Shown here: one piece after another, positions 27,503 through 34,158 of the stretch
Layout of the letters: each line of letters begins with the position of its first letter
Numbering within the stretch: position 1 is the first letter of the stretch
NCBI GenBank assembly: GCA_958295985.1
Contig: OY282432.1
Coordinates: 2,947,001 to 3,011,000, forward strand
Reading direction: 5' to 3'
From: an uncultured Candidatus Binatia bacterium
Lineage (GTDB): Bacteria > Desulfobacterota > Binatia > UBA9968 > JAJDTQ01
Length of the DNA: 64,000 bases
The notes under the pieces: generated by a model
What the model saw: the letters and a program-made list of their open reading frames with translations, nothing else
Told to the model about the DNA's origin: nothing
Database searches by the model: none
Position numbers and translations under genes: made by a program

Positions 27503-27576
27503 TGCTGGTGTCCTGTATAAACGGTGGATAAGGTGCGCAGGACTGCTCGTTGTCGGCAAGGCGCGACGACGAGCAG
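27503..27576. repeat. Dispersed repeat A, full copy with long hairpin
   Basis: The core TGGTGTCCTGTATAAACGG-TGGATAAGGTGCGCAG (27507-27540) recurs at 43971 and, shortened, at 15046. It is followed by an inverted repeat: CTGCTCGTTGTCG (27543-27555) pairs with CGACGACGAGCAG (27564-27576), a 13-base arm with one mismatch and an eight-base loop. The unit lies between divergent genes and contains no coding sequence. It looks like a REP-type or miniature mobile sequence. Confidence 0.65.
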
Positions 27577-27684
27577 GGGCCCATACCACGCGAGGCGGAG
27601 CCACGTAGCCGACGGCGAAAAGGATCAGCAGGTTATCGTGCCGATGGACCGGACAGGACACTCGCAGGGAAAGGGAACCGGAAC

Positions 27685-28431
27685 ATGACACTCGAGCACA
27701 AGGTCGCGGTGATCACCGGGGGAGGTCAGGGCCTCGGCCGGGCCGTCACCCTGGCCCTGGTGCGCAAAGGTGCAAAGGTCGTGGTGGCGGACATGAACCT
27801 CGGGACGGCCGAGAGCGTGGCCGCGGAGGTCGCGCACGCCGGAGGAGAGGCGCTGCCGGTGCAAGTGGACGTGGCCGACGAGGGGTCGGTGGACGCCCTC
27901 CGGGACCGCGCGCTGGGCCGGTGGGATCACGTGGACATCCTGATCAACAACGCCGGGATGTATCCGCACTCCCTGGTGGTGGACATGTCGGAGGAGGATT
28001 GGGACCGGGTGCTGGACGTCAACGTCGGCGGTCAGTTCCTATGCGCACGGGCCTTCGTGCCGGTGATGAAGCGACAGGGGAGCGGCCGCATCATCTGCAC
28101 GGCGTCGGCCATCGCCTACAAGGGAGCGGCCGGCCACTCCCACTACGCCGCCTCCAAGGCCGCGGTGCTGGGCTTCGTTCGCGGGCTGGCGCGGGAGCTG
28201 GCGCCCCACGGGATCACCGTGAATTCCATCGCTCCCGGAACCGCCAACACGGCCATGCCCCGCCAGCACCGGTCCGAGGAATCCATGCGGGAACGGGGGA
28301 CCAAGGTGCCCCTGGGCCGTATCGCCGAGCCCGAGGACATCGCCAATGCCGTGGTGTTCCTCGCCGGCGACCCCGCCTCCTATGTCACCGGACAGTCGCT
28401 GCTGGTCACCGGCGGGGACCTGATGGTTTAA
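27685..28431 (+). CDS. SDR-family oxidoreductase
   Basis: A 248-residue short-chain dehydrogenase. The nucleotide-binding TGGGQGLG (residues 11-18) is followed by an Asp-containing strand end (VVADMN) favouring NAD. The structural NNAG motif and the catalytic Ser (ICTASAIAYKG), Tyr and Lys (HYAASKAAV) are all present. It opens a plus-strand run with a thiolase-like and a DUF35 gene, so it probably oxidises a hydroxyacyl or cyclic alcohol intermediate. The ATG at 27685 follows GGGAA; upstream in-frame codons run through the repeat. Confidence 0.88.
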   Translation: MTLEHKVAVITGGGQGLGRAVTLALVRKGAKVVVADMNLGTAESVAAEVAHAGGEALPVQVDVADEGSVDALRDRALGRWDHVDILINNAGMYPHSLVVDMSEEDWDRVLDVNVGGQFLCARAFVPVMKRQGSGRIICTASAIAYKGAAGHSHYAASKAAVLGFVRGLARELAPHGITVNSIAPGTANTAMPRQHRSEESMRERGTKVPLGRIAEPEDIANAVVFLAGDPASYVTGQSLLVTGGDLMV

Positions 28432-28464
28432 GTCTCGGGAATTTGAAGTGGAAGGAAAGCCTCC

Positions 28465-29616
28465 ATGCTGAGAAAGAAGGTATGTCTCGTCGGCTACGGC
28501 TCGACGGAGTACTCGCGGAAATCCGACCGGCCGCTCCTGTCCTACTACGCCGAGGCGATGCAGAGCGCCATGGCCCAGACCGGCATCACCAAGAAAGAGA
28601 TCCACGGCTTTTCCATGGTGACCCAGGCAAGCCCCGACTATTCGCCCTACGTGGCCGAGCAGTTGGGCCTGGAGCTGGACTGGGTGCTGAACGGCGACTG
28701 CGGCGGCGCCGGCGCGGTGTGCGCCATACGGCGCGCCGCGGACGCCATCGAAGCGGGCTACCTGGACGTAGCGTTCATCGTGGCGGGCAACGCCTTCGAC
28801 AAGAGCGTTTCCCATCAGCGGGTGCTGGAGTACCAGCGGGCCAACTACGTGGACGTCTACGGCTACGGCGGTCCCAACACGCTGTTTGCGCTGGTGCAGC
28901 GCCGTCACATGGAGGAATACGGCACAACCCTGGAGCAGATCGGCAAGATCGCCGTGAGCCAGCGGCACAACGCCGGCCCGAACACCCAGGCGCTGCTGCG
29001 GACGCCCATGAGCATCGAGGACTACCTCGACTCGCGGCTGATCTCCGATCCCATCCGGCTGTTCGACTGCGTCATGCCCTGCTCCGGCGGCGAGTGCGTG
29101 GTGGTGGCTTCGGAAGAGCGGGCCAAACAGATCACCGACAAGCCCGTGTACCTGGTGACCGATGCCGAGAAGATCGGCTTTCAGGCCGCCAACATGCTGC
29201 CGGACAAGACCGTTACCGGCATGAGCGCGGTGGGCGAGCGCCTGTTCTCGGAGATGAGCCGGGACAACGTCGATCTCCTGGCCATCTACGACGACTATCC
29301 CATCGCCGTCATGATGCAGATCGAAGACCTGGGCTACTGCGCCAAGGGCCAGGGCGGCCCGTTCGTGGACGACCACGACCTGACCTTCGGCGGCGACTTT
29401 CCGGTGAACACCGGCGGCGGGGAGCTCTCGGTGGGTCAGGCGGGCCTGGCCGGAGGCATGCTGCACGTGGTGGAAGCCCTGCGGCAGTTGCGGGGCGAGG
29501 CCGGAGAACGGCAGGTCAAGGCCGCGGAGACGGCTCTGGTCACCGGCATCGGCTGGCTGTCGTACGCGCGAAACCTCAACACCACGGCCGCGCTGATCCT
29601 GGAGAGGAGGTCCTAA
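28465..29616 (+). CDS. Thiolase-family protein, lipid-transfer (SCP-x / Ltp-like) type
   Basis: A 383-residue thiolase-fold protein of the branch that pairs with DUF35 OB-fold proteins. Seen: a thiolase N-domain core (LNGDCGGAGAVCAIRRAADAIEAGY, about residues 73-97), FDCVMPCSGGECVVV, and a C-terminal NTGGGELSVGQAGLAGGM loop where degradative thiolases have a His motif (NxHGG). Ltp2-type members are retro-aldolases acting on CoA esters of branched side chains in sterol degradation; that role is an analogy. The stop overlaps the DUF35 start (TAATG). Confidence 0.85.
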   Translation: MLRKKVCLVGYGSTEYSRKSDRPLLSYYAEAMQSAMAQTGITKKEIHGFSMVTQASPDYSPYVAEQLGLELDWVLNGDCGGAGAVCAIRRAADAIEAGYLDVAFIVAGNAFDKSVSHQRVLEYQRANYVDVYGYGGPNTLFALVQRRHMEEYGTTLEQIGKIAVSQRHNAGPNTQALLRTPMSIEDYLDSRLISDPIRLFDCVMPCSGGECVVVASEERAKQITDKPVYLVTDAEKIGFQAANMLPDKTVTGMSAVGERLFSEMSRDNVDLLAIYDDYPIAVMMQIEDLGYCAKGQGGPFVDDHDLTFGGDFPVNTGGGELSVGQAGLAGGMLHVVEALRQLRGEAGERQVKAAETALVTGIGWLSYARNLNTTAALILERRS

Positions 29617-30020
29617 TGGCCGGCAAGAGTCTGCCCGTCGTCAACCCCGTGGATCGTGAGTTCTGGGAAGGGGCCGCCAAGGGAGAGTTGCGGCTTCAGA
29701 AGTGCCGGGCCTGCGGCGTGCTCCAGTTCTTTCCCCGAGCCGTCTGCACCGGCTGTCTCGGCGGCGACCTGGAATGGGTGCCCGTGAGCGGCAAGGGCAA
29801 GGTGCACACGTTCTCGCTCTGCCGCGTGCCCCGGAACCGGGCATTCATGGACGAGGTCCCCATCTATGTCGCCGAGGTGGAGTTGGAAGAGGGCGTGCGC
29901 ATGGTCACGCGCATCGTGGGCGACAACCGTGATCAGGTGACCTCGGGCGCGCCCGTCACCGTCAGTTTCCTGGAAACCGAGGACCCCGACATCAAGCTGC
30001 CGGTGTTCGAGCTGGCCTGA
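29616..30020 (+). CDS. Zn-ribbon/OB-fold protein (DUF35), thiolase partner
   Basis: A 134-residue DUF35 protein: an N-terminal rubredoxin-like zinc ribbon (CRACG then CTGC) and a C-terminal OB fold (GKGKVHTFSLCRVP onward). These subunits bind acyl-CoA and support Ltp-type thiolase-like enzymes. The ATG shares one base with the thiolase stop, and GGAGAGGAGG inside the thiolase end is its Shine-Dalgarno, so the two are made in fixed ratio. It very likely forms a complex with the protein at 28465. Confidence 0.9.
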   Translation: MAGKSLPVVNPVDREFWEGAAKGELRLQKCRACGVLQFFPRAVCTGCLGGDLEWVPVSGKGKVHTFSLCRVPRNRAFMDEVPIYVAEVELEEGVRMVTRIVGDNRDQVTSGAPVTVSFLETEDPDIKLPVFELA

Positions 30021-30062
30021 TCCGACCTGATCCGACGCCCGGGACGCGCCGGGCCATCTCCC

Positions 30063-30320
30063 ATGGCAACCGTCGAAATCTATAGCAAGAGCTGGTGCCC
30101 GTACTGCCGCATGGCCAAACGCCTGCTCAGGGAAAAGGGGCAGGAGTTCGTTGAGTTCGATGTGGAGCTGGACTCCGAAAAGTATCGCGAAATGCTGGAG
30201 CGCTCCGAGGGACGGTGGACCGTGCCCGAGATCTTCATCGACGGAGAACTCATCGGCGGTTACGACGACCTGATGGCCCTGGAGGCCAGCGGCGAGCTCG
30301 ACGAACGGTTCAAGTCCTGA
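30063..30320 (+). CDS. grxC: Glutaredoxin 3
   Basis: An 85-residue dithiol glutaredoxin. The active site is CPYC (residues 12-15), followed by the conserved cis-proline TVPEIFI and the glutathione-binding GGYDD. It reduces disulfides and glutathione mixed disulfides in the cytoplasm. Length is normal for GrxC. It stands 42 bases after the DUF35 gene, and co-transcription is possible but not needed for its role. Confidence 0.93.
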   Translation: MATVEIYSKSWCPYCRMAKRLLREKGQEFVEFDVELDSEKYREMLERSEGRWTVPEIFIDGELIGGYDDLMALEASGELDERFKS

Positions 30321-30362
30321 ACCGGCTCCGGATGCCGCGGCCATGTCTCGCGGCGCCGCCCG

Positions 30363-31871
30363 CTAACCGTCGCTCTTGATGAAGTCCGCCACCCGCTCCC
30401 CGATCATCATGCAGGTCACGTTGGTATTGGCGTGGGTGACCGCCGGCATGATGGAGGCGTCGGCCACCCTCAGGTTGTCGATGCCGTGAACCCGCAGTTG
30501 CCCGTCCACCACGGTCATGGGGTTGGACGCAGGCCCCATCAGGCACGTCCCGGCAGCGTGGTGATAGCTGTCGAAGGCCGAGCGCGCGAACCGGGCCCAG
30601 TCCTCGCCGCGCCGGGGCTGGATCGGCGGTCCGTAGAACTCGGGCATGTCTCCGGTCCGGGTCAACAAATCGAGGAACTCCATCGTGGCCACCACGGCCG
30701 CGACGTCCTCCGGGTGCTCCAGCATCCGGGCGTCCACCCCCGGCAGCTCGTGCGGGTCAGCGCTCTGGAGAAATACACGGCCACGGTTGCGCTGCTCCAG
30801 CAGCGCGGCGGAGATGGTCATGGTCCGGCCCACGCCTTCCAGCACCGTGGGAGGCCGCATGAAGACGTGGAAATCGCCGGTCTCCCGTGAGGGGTCGCTC
30901 TTGGTGACCAGGCGGAAGGGCGGCACCGCCCAGTCCACCTCGAAGGCGCCGCGGCCCTCGAAACCCATGTGCAGCATGGCGTGGTCCTGGTAGTTCTCGC
31001 CGACCCCGGGCCGGTCGTGGAGCACGCCGATGCCGTGCCGCTCCAACTCCGCGGCCGGGCCGATGCCCGAGAGCATCAGGATGTGGGGGCTATGAAAAGC
31101 CCCGGCGGCGAGCACCACCTCGTCGCTCGCCACGGTTTCCCTTTTGCCGTCCTTCTCGTAGTTGACGCCCGTTACGCGGTTGCCCGACAGCGTCAGGCCT
31201 GCCACCGCGGCCTCGGATACCACCGTGAGATTGGGCCGGCTCCGGGCCGGGTCCAGATAGGCCACCGTGGTGGACTGCCGCATGCCGTCCTTGATGTTGA
31301 AGGGCGAGGTGCACAGGCCGTAGGGGTTGGGGTCGTTCAGATCACTCTCCGGCAGTCCGAGACTGCGAGCCGCCTCCATGAACGCCCGCACGGGGCTGAT
31401 GACCTCCTGGCCGAAGCGGTACGGCCGCTCGAAATAGAGCGGCCCGTCGTGGCCGTGGTCGGGGCTGTCGGGGAAGTCCTGATCGTTCTCGATGCGCTTG
31501 AGGAAAGGCACCACGTGCTCCCACGTCCAGCCCGGGTTGCCGGCCGCGGCCCACGCGTCCATGTCGGCCTTGATGGGGCGAATGACCGACATCACGTTCA
31601 CCGAAGAGCCGCCGCCCATGATCTTGCCGGCCAGGGAATAGAAGACGCTGCCGTCGAGCTTCCGCTCCGTGGGGTACATGTTGATGTAGGGGGTTTCGAA
31701 CAGCAGCCGCTCCCGCTTGGCCGCCTCCGCCACCAGTTCGGGGATCGGACGCGGGTCGGGGCCGGCCTCCAGCAGCAGGACCTTTCGGTCCGGGTCCTCG
31801 GAAAGACGCGCCGCGGCCGCGCAGCCCGCGGAGCCGCCTCCCACCACAATCACATCGTAGTCGTTTGCCAT
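30363..31871 (-). CDS. GMC-family FAD-dependent oxidoreductase (choline dehydrogenase-like)
   Basis: A 502-residue flavoprotein. The FAD-binding N-terminus is VIVVGGGSAGCAAAARLSED, the GMC signature 1 region is SLAGKIMGGGSSVNVM, and signature 2 is the AAGAFHSPHILMLSGIGPA segment. The C-terminal active-site His/Asn region reads YHHAAGTCLMG and HANTNVTCMMIGER. The substrate is an alcohol of unknown type. Choline is not implied, since no betaine genes are near. The ATG at 31871 starts exactly at the Rossmann strand; the frame upstream runs into the leader/RNA region. Confidence 0.88.
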   Translation of the reverse strand: MANDYDVIVVGGGSAGCAAAARLSEDPDRKVLLLEAGPDPRPIPELVAEAAKRERLLFETPYINMYPTERKLDGSVFYSLAGKIMGGGSSVNVMSVIRPIKADMDAWAAAGNPGWTWEHVVPFLKRIENDQDFPDSPDHGHDGPLYFERPYRFGQEVISPVRAFMEAARSLGLPESDLNDPNPYGLCTSPFNIKDGMRQSTTVAYLDPARSRPNLTVVSEAAVAGLTLSGNRVTGVNYEKDGKRETVASDEVVLAAGAFHSPHILMLSGIGPAAELERHGIGVLHDRPGVGENYQDHAMLHMGFEGRGAFEVDWAVPPFRLVTKSDPSRETGDFHVFMRPPTVLEGVGRTMTISAALLEQRNRGRVFLQSADPHELPGVDARMLEHPEDVAAVVATMEFLDLLTRTGDMPEFYGPPIQPRRGEDWARFARSAFDSYHHAAGTCLMGPASNPMTVVDGQLRVHGIDNLRVADASIMPAVTHANTNVTCMMIGERVADFIKSDG

Positions 31872-31901
31872 GGCATCATCTTCTACTCCCTTCTTTTTTC
31901 C

Positions 31902-31931
31902 TTGACAACCGGCTCGGGGTGGACCTAGAAT
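31902..31931 (+). promoter_or_regulatory. Sigma-70-type promoter of the RNA/leader at 31938-32371
   Basis: TTGACA (31902-31907) and TAGAAT (31926-31931) are spaced by 18 bases. Transcription would start near 31938, at a perfect 16-base palindrome CCCGTTCGCGAACGGG (31940-31955). In DNA this could be an operator; in RNA it is a 5' hairpin with a CGCG loop. No gene start follows closely except the 12-residue frame at 32057. Confidence 0.7.
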
Positions 31932-32056
31932 TAAACTGTCCCGTTCGCGAACGGGCAAGAGTCCTGAGACCCACGCGTGTCCGAGACCTGTGCATGTCCC
32001 GAGACCCAAGCGCGTTGGTTCCCGGGCTCGGTCATCAAAACCTCAGGAGGTGTCAG

Positions 32057-32095
32057 ATGACGAAATCCAGTCCGCCCGACAAAGAACGCCCGTGA
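32057..32095 (+). CDS. Possible 12-residue leader peptide
   Basis: ATG preceded at six bases by a perfect AGGAGG encodes M-T-K-S-S-P-P-D-K-E-R-P and a TGA. The ribosome site is better than that of most real genes here, which makes translation plausible. The peptide has a Pro-Pro pair and several charged residues, as seen in some stalling or attenuation peptides, but no amino-acid run that would identify an effector. A chance Shine-Dalgarno within a structured RNA is the alternative. Confidence 0.35.
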   Translation: MTKSSPPDKERP

Positions 32096-32333
32096 GAACG
32101 CGGGCAGACCGGTTCCCGGGACCTCGCTGGACGCGGTATTCCGGCTGACCGTCCCGACTCGGGTGTTGGATAACACAGCGACAAGCAGCGCAAGCGATGT
32201 CGCAGAAGAGCAGGGGACAGGCAGCGGAGGAGAGTGGCCAGGCCACAGCATCCCGGAAGACCGCTCAAGGCAGAGCCGATACCGGGGAACCACGGAAAAA
32301 CGAGAAACTTCGCAGGCGTTGATGAACGCCAGG

Positions 32334-32371
32334 AGCGGGCTCTCCCTCCAAAGGGGAGCCCGCTTTCTTTA
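32334..32371 (+). terminator. Rho-independent terminator
   Basis: GCGGGCTC (32335-32342) pairs with GAGCCCGC (32356-32363). The stem extends inward by three more pairs (one G-U), with a seven-base loop, and is followed by TTTCTTTAT. This is the clearest intrinsic terminator in the window. It ends the RNA that starts near 31938 and stands just before the gene at 32395. Confidence 0.85.
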
Positions 32372-32394
32372 TCGTACCTGACCGAGGCGGAGCC

Positions 32395-32736
32395 ATGGCG
32401 AAACGGCAATCGGAGATCACTGGCTATCACGCTCACGTCTACTACGATCCCGACACCAGGGAGACGGCGGGGCGTGTGCGCGAGGGAATGGGCGCCCGCT
32501 TCGACGTCGTGTTGGGACGCTGGCACGACGTACCCGTGGGACCGCACCCCAAGGCCATGTATCAGGTTGCCTTCGCGCCCGACGAGTTCGCCAGGGTCGT
32601 CCCGTGGCTGATGCTCAACCGGGAAGGCCTGGACGTGCTGGTCCACCCCAGCACCGGAGAGCACGTGGGCGACCACCGGGACCGCTCGCTGTGGATGGGC
32701 ACGCCGCTGCCGCTCAGGCTGAGCTCCCCGAGCTAG
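32395..32736 (+). CDS. DOPA 4,5-dioxygenase family protein
   Basis: A 113-residue protein of the small DOPA-dioxygenase-like family of non-heme iron ring-cleaving enzymes. The His-rich segments are GYHAHVYYD, VGPHPKAMYQ and LVHPSTGEHVGDHRDRSLWMG, which together supply the metal ligands. Length is typical (about 110-120). GGCGGAG precedes the ATG. A terminator stands immediately upstream, so expression needs either readthrough from the leader at 31938 or an unseen promoter in the 24-base gap; the former suggests attenuation. Confidence 0.85.
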   Translation: MAKRQSEITGYHAHVYYDPDTRETAGRVREGMGARFDVVLGRWHDVPVGPHPKAMYQVAFAPDEFARVVPWLMLNREGLDVLVHPSTGEHVGDHRDRSLWMGTPLPLRLSSPS

Positions 32737-32758
32737 CCGGCGTACTATCCTCATCACG

Positions 32759-32866
32759 ACTACGCTTGACCGGCTCACCGTTCCCGGCTTCAAGTCGATC
32801 CACGTGCTCCATCATTTCGAGTTGCGAGGCTTGAGTGTCCTGACAGAGCCTGACAGCAAGTACTGA
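32759..32866 (+). pseudogene. Possible remnant of an AAA-ATPase N-terminus
   Basis: Between convergent genes one frame reads LDRLTVPGFKSIHVLHHFEL then RGLSVLTEPDSKY and a stop. This resembles the first strand pair of RecF/SMC-like AAA ATPases, which typically open with I-x-R-L-T-I-x-G-F-K-S-I and reach a P-loop after a similar spacing. The P-loop itself is missing. It may be the stub left by a deletion. The match is by eye and short. Confidence 0.35.
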
Positions 32867-32888
32867 CAACGGCGCGCCCGGGCCCGTT

Positions 32889-33353
32889 TTACCCGGCGGC
32901 GCCGTCCCGCACGCGCAGCTTCGCCTCGATGAATTCCTTGTGTGAGACGCCGATGAGGTTGGCGATCTTGCGGACCAGGTATTCTTCGTGTTGGTCGACG
33001 TTCCGGTCAGCGAAGGCCACGGCCCACAGGTATTCCACCACCTTGTGCTTTTGCTCCGGAGAGAAGCCGGCCTTGATGAGAGAGGTGAACTGGTAATGGT
33101 CGATGGCGTCGTCGGCTTCGGCCTCGGCCAGCCCTACCAGTTCGTCCGTTTCTTCCGGAGTGAGATCGAATTTGCTCCGTAGCGCCTCCGCCACCACCGC
33201 GCGCTCGCCTTCGGTGGATTCGACGTCCGTGCGCATCATCTCGATGAGCAATGCGCCGGTGGCCACCTGAAGCCGGTGACTGTCCGACTGCCGGATGTCG
33301 CGGTGACCGGGGTCGATACGACTGTCGAAGAACTGCTGGATGGCGCGAAGCAT
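32889..33353 (-). CDS. TerB-like (tellurite-resistance/DUF533 type) protein
   Basis: A 154-residue all-helical acidic protein of the TerB/DjlA-N-like fold. The helices carry ATGALLIEMMRTDVESTEGER, then LTPEETDELVGLAEAEADDAID and VEYLWAVAFADRNVDQHEEY; the two Asp/Glu-rich loops resemble TerB metal-binding loops. Function in this family is poorly defined (stress response, membrane-proximal metal sensing). Its ATG shares one base with the NUDIX stop (TAATG), so the two are co-translated. Confidence 0.75.
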   Translation of the reverse strand: MLRAIQQFFDSRIDPGHRDIRQSDSHRLQVATGALLIEMMRTDVESTEGERAVVAEALRSKFDLTPEETDELVGLAEAEADDAIDHYQFTSLIKAGFSPEQKHKVVEYLWAVAFADRNVDQHEEYLVRKIANLIGVSHKEFIEAKLRVRDGAAG

Positions 33354-33937
33354 TACCGGGCCGCACCGTTGAGGAACCGCACCTGGTAGTCCTTCCACTT
33401 GTCGGCCGGACGGGTGATGTCACCGGTATAAGTGCCGAAACGACCACGCCGGCGGTCGCGGAAGTAGAGCTTCAGGGTCTGCTCCACCACGGGGAAGGCG
33501 ATTTCGTCCCAGGGAATCTCTTCCTCGCGGCACAACCGCACGTCAAGGCTTTCGGCACCCGCACCGAACTCACCGTCCCGCATGGCGCCGCGGAACATCA
33601 CGTAGACCTGGTTGATCTGGGGCAGGTTGATGAGGGTGTAGAGCTCCGAGATGTCCACGTCGGCCAGGGCTTCCTCGCGGGTCTCCCTGGCGGCGCCTTC
33701 CATGGTGGTCTCGTAATCCTCCAGGAAGCCGGCGGGCAGGGTCCAGAAGCCGTAACGCGGCTCGATGGCGCGGCGGCAAAGAAGGACCGTGTCACCCCAT
33801 TCGGGGATGCAGCCGACCACGATCTTCGGGTTGGTGTAGTGGATGGTGTTGCAGGATCCGCACACGTGCCGGGGCGTGTTGTCGCCCTCCGGGATACGGA
33901 GTTCCACGGGAGCGGCGCAGGCGCTACAATAGTTCAT
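33353..33937 (-). CDS. NUDIX hydrolase with N-terminal zinc ribbon
   Basis: A 194-residue protein. The N-terminal Zn ribbon is CSAC (residues 4-7) plus CGSC (about 26-29). The complete Nudix box is GFLEDYETTMEGAARETREE (about 70-89) with the REUXEE glutamates that bind Mg. The ribbon plus Nudix order resembles NudC-like pyrophosphatases, but the protein is shorter. Likely substrates are ADP-ribose, NADH or related diphosphates. It heads a two-gene operon with the TerB-like gene. Confidence 0.87.
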   Translation of the reverse strand: MNYCSACAAPVELRIPEGDNTPRHVCGSCNTIHYTNPKIVVGCIPEWGDTVLLCRRAIEPRYGFWTLPAGFLEDYETTMEGAARETREEALADVDISELYTLINLPQINQVYVMFRGAMRDGEFGAGAESLDVRLCREEEIPWDEIAFPVVEQTLKLYFRDRRRGRFGTYTGDITRPADKWKDYQVRFLNGAAR

Positions 33938-34158
33938 GGCCCAACCTTCCGGCCGGTTCCATCGACGGACGCTCCTTCAATCCGCCTGTTCGGGGTGCCG
34001 GCTGCGGATACTATAGGGTGATCCCCTTTCAGGGTCAATCAACGAGAGCGCGGCGGCGCGGGTGGAGCGTGGCGCCGTTTGATTCGGTTCCCCGGGCTGG
34101 ATATGAAGTTCCGGGATACCCGTTGCCCGCACGTGAACTCGGGGGAAGTGTCGTGTCA

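Larger units (their letters stand above)
31938..32371 (+). ncRNA. Candidate structured RNA or leader transcript of unknown class
   Basis: A strong promoter and a rho-independent terminator bracket about 430 bases with no substantial coding frame. From the 5' end: the palindrome hairpin; three GAGACC modules at 31966, 31983 and 32001 (17-18-base period, each followed by a small G/C-rich imperfect palindrome); an AGGAGG plus ATG mini-frame (32057-32095); a purine-rich middle; a GGCGTT-GATG-AACGCC hairpin (32315-32330); and the terminator. It does not show tmRNA, RNase P or 6S landmarks that I can recognise. It may be a free small RNA or an attenuated leader for the dioxygenase-like gene 24 bases after the terminator. 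Confidence 0.5.

Noticed and set aside
31938..32371. tmRNA, RNase P RNA or 6S RNA in the promoter-terminator region
   Set aside because: No tRNA-like ends or tag ending in Ala-Ala, no RNase P core elements and no large 6S-type bubble could be found; the size alone is not enough.
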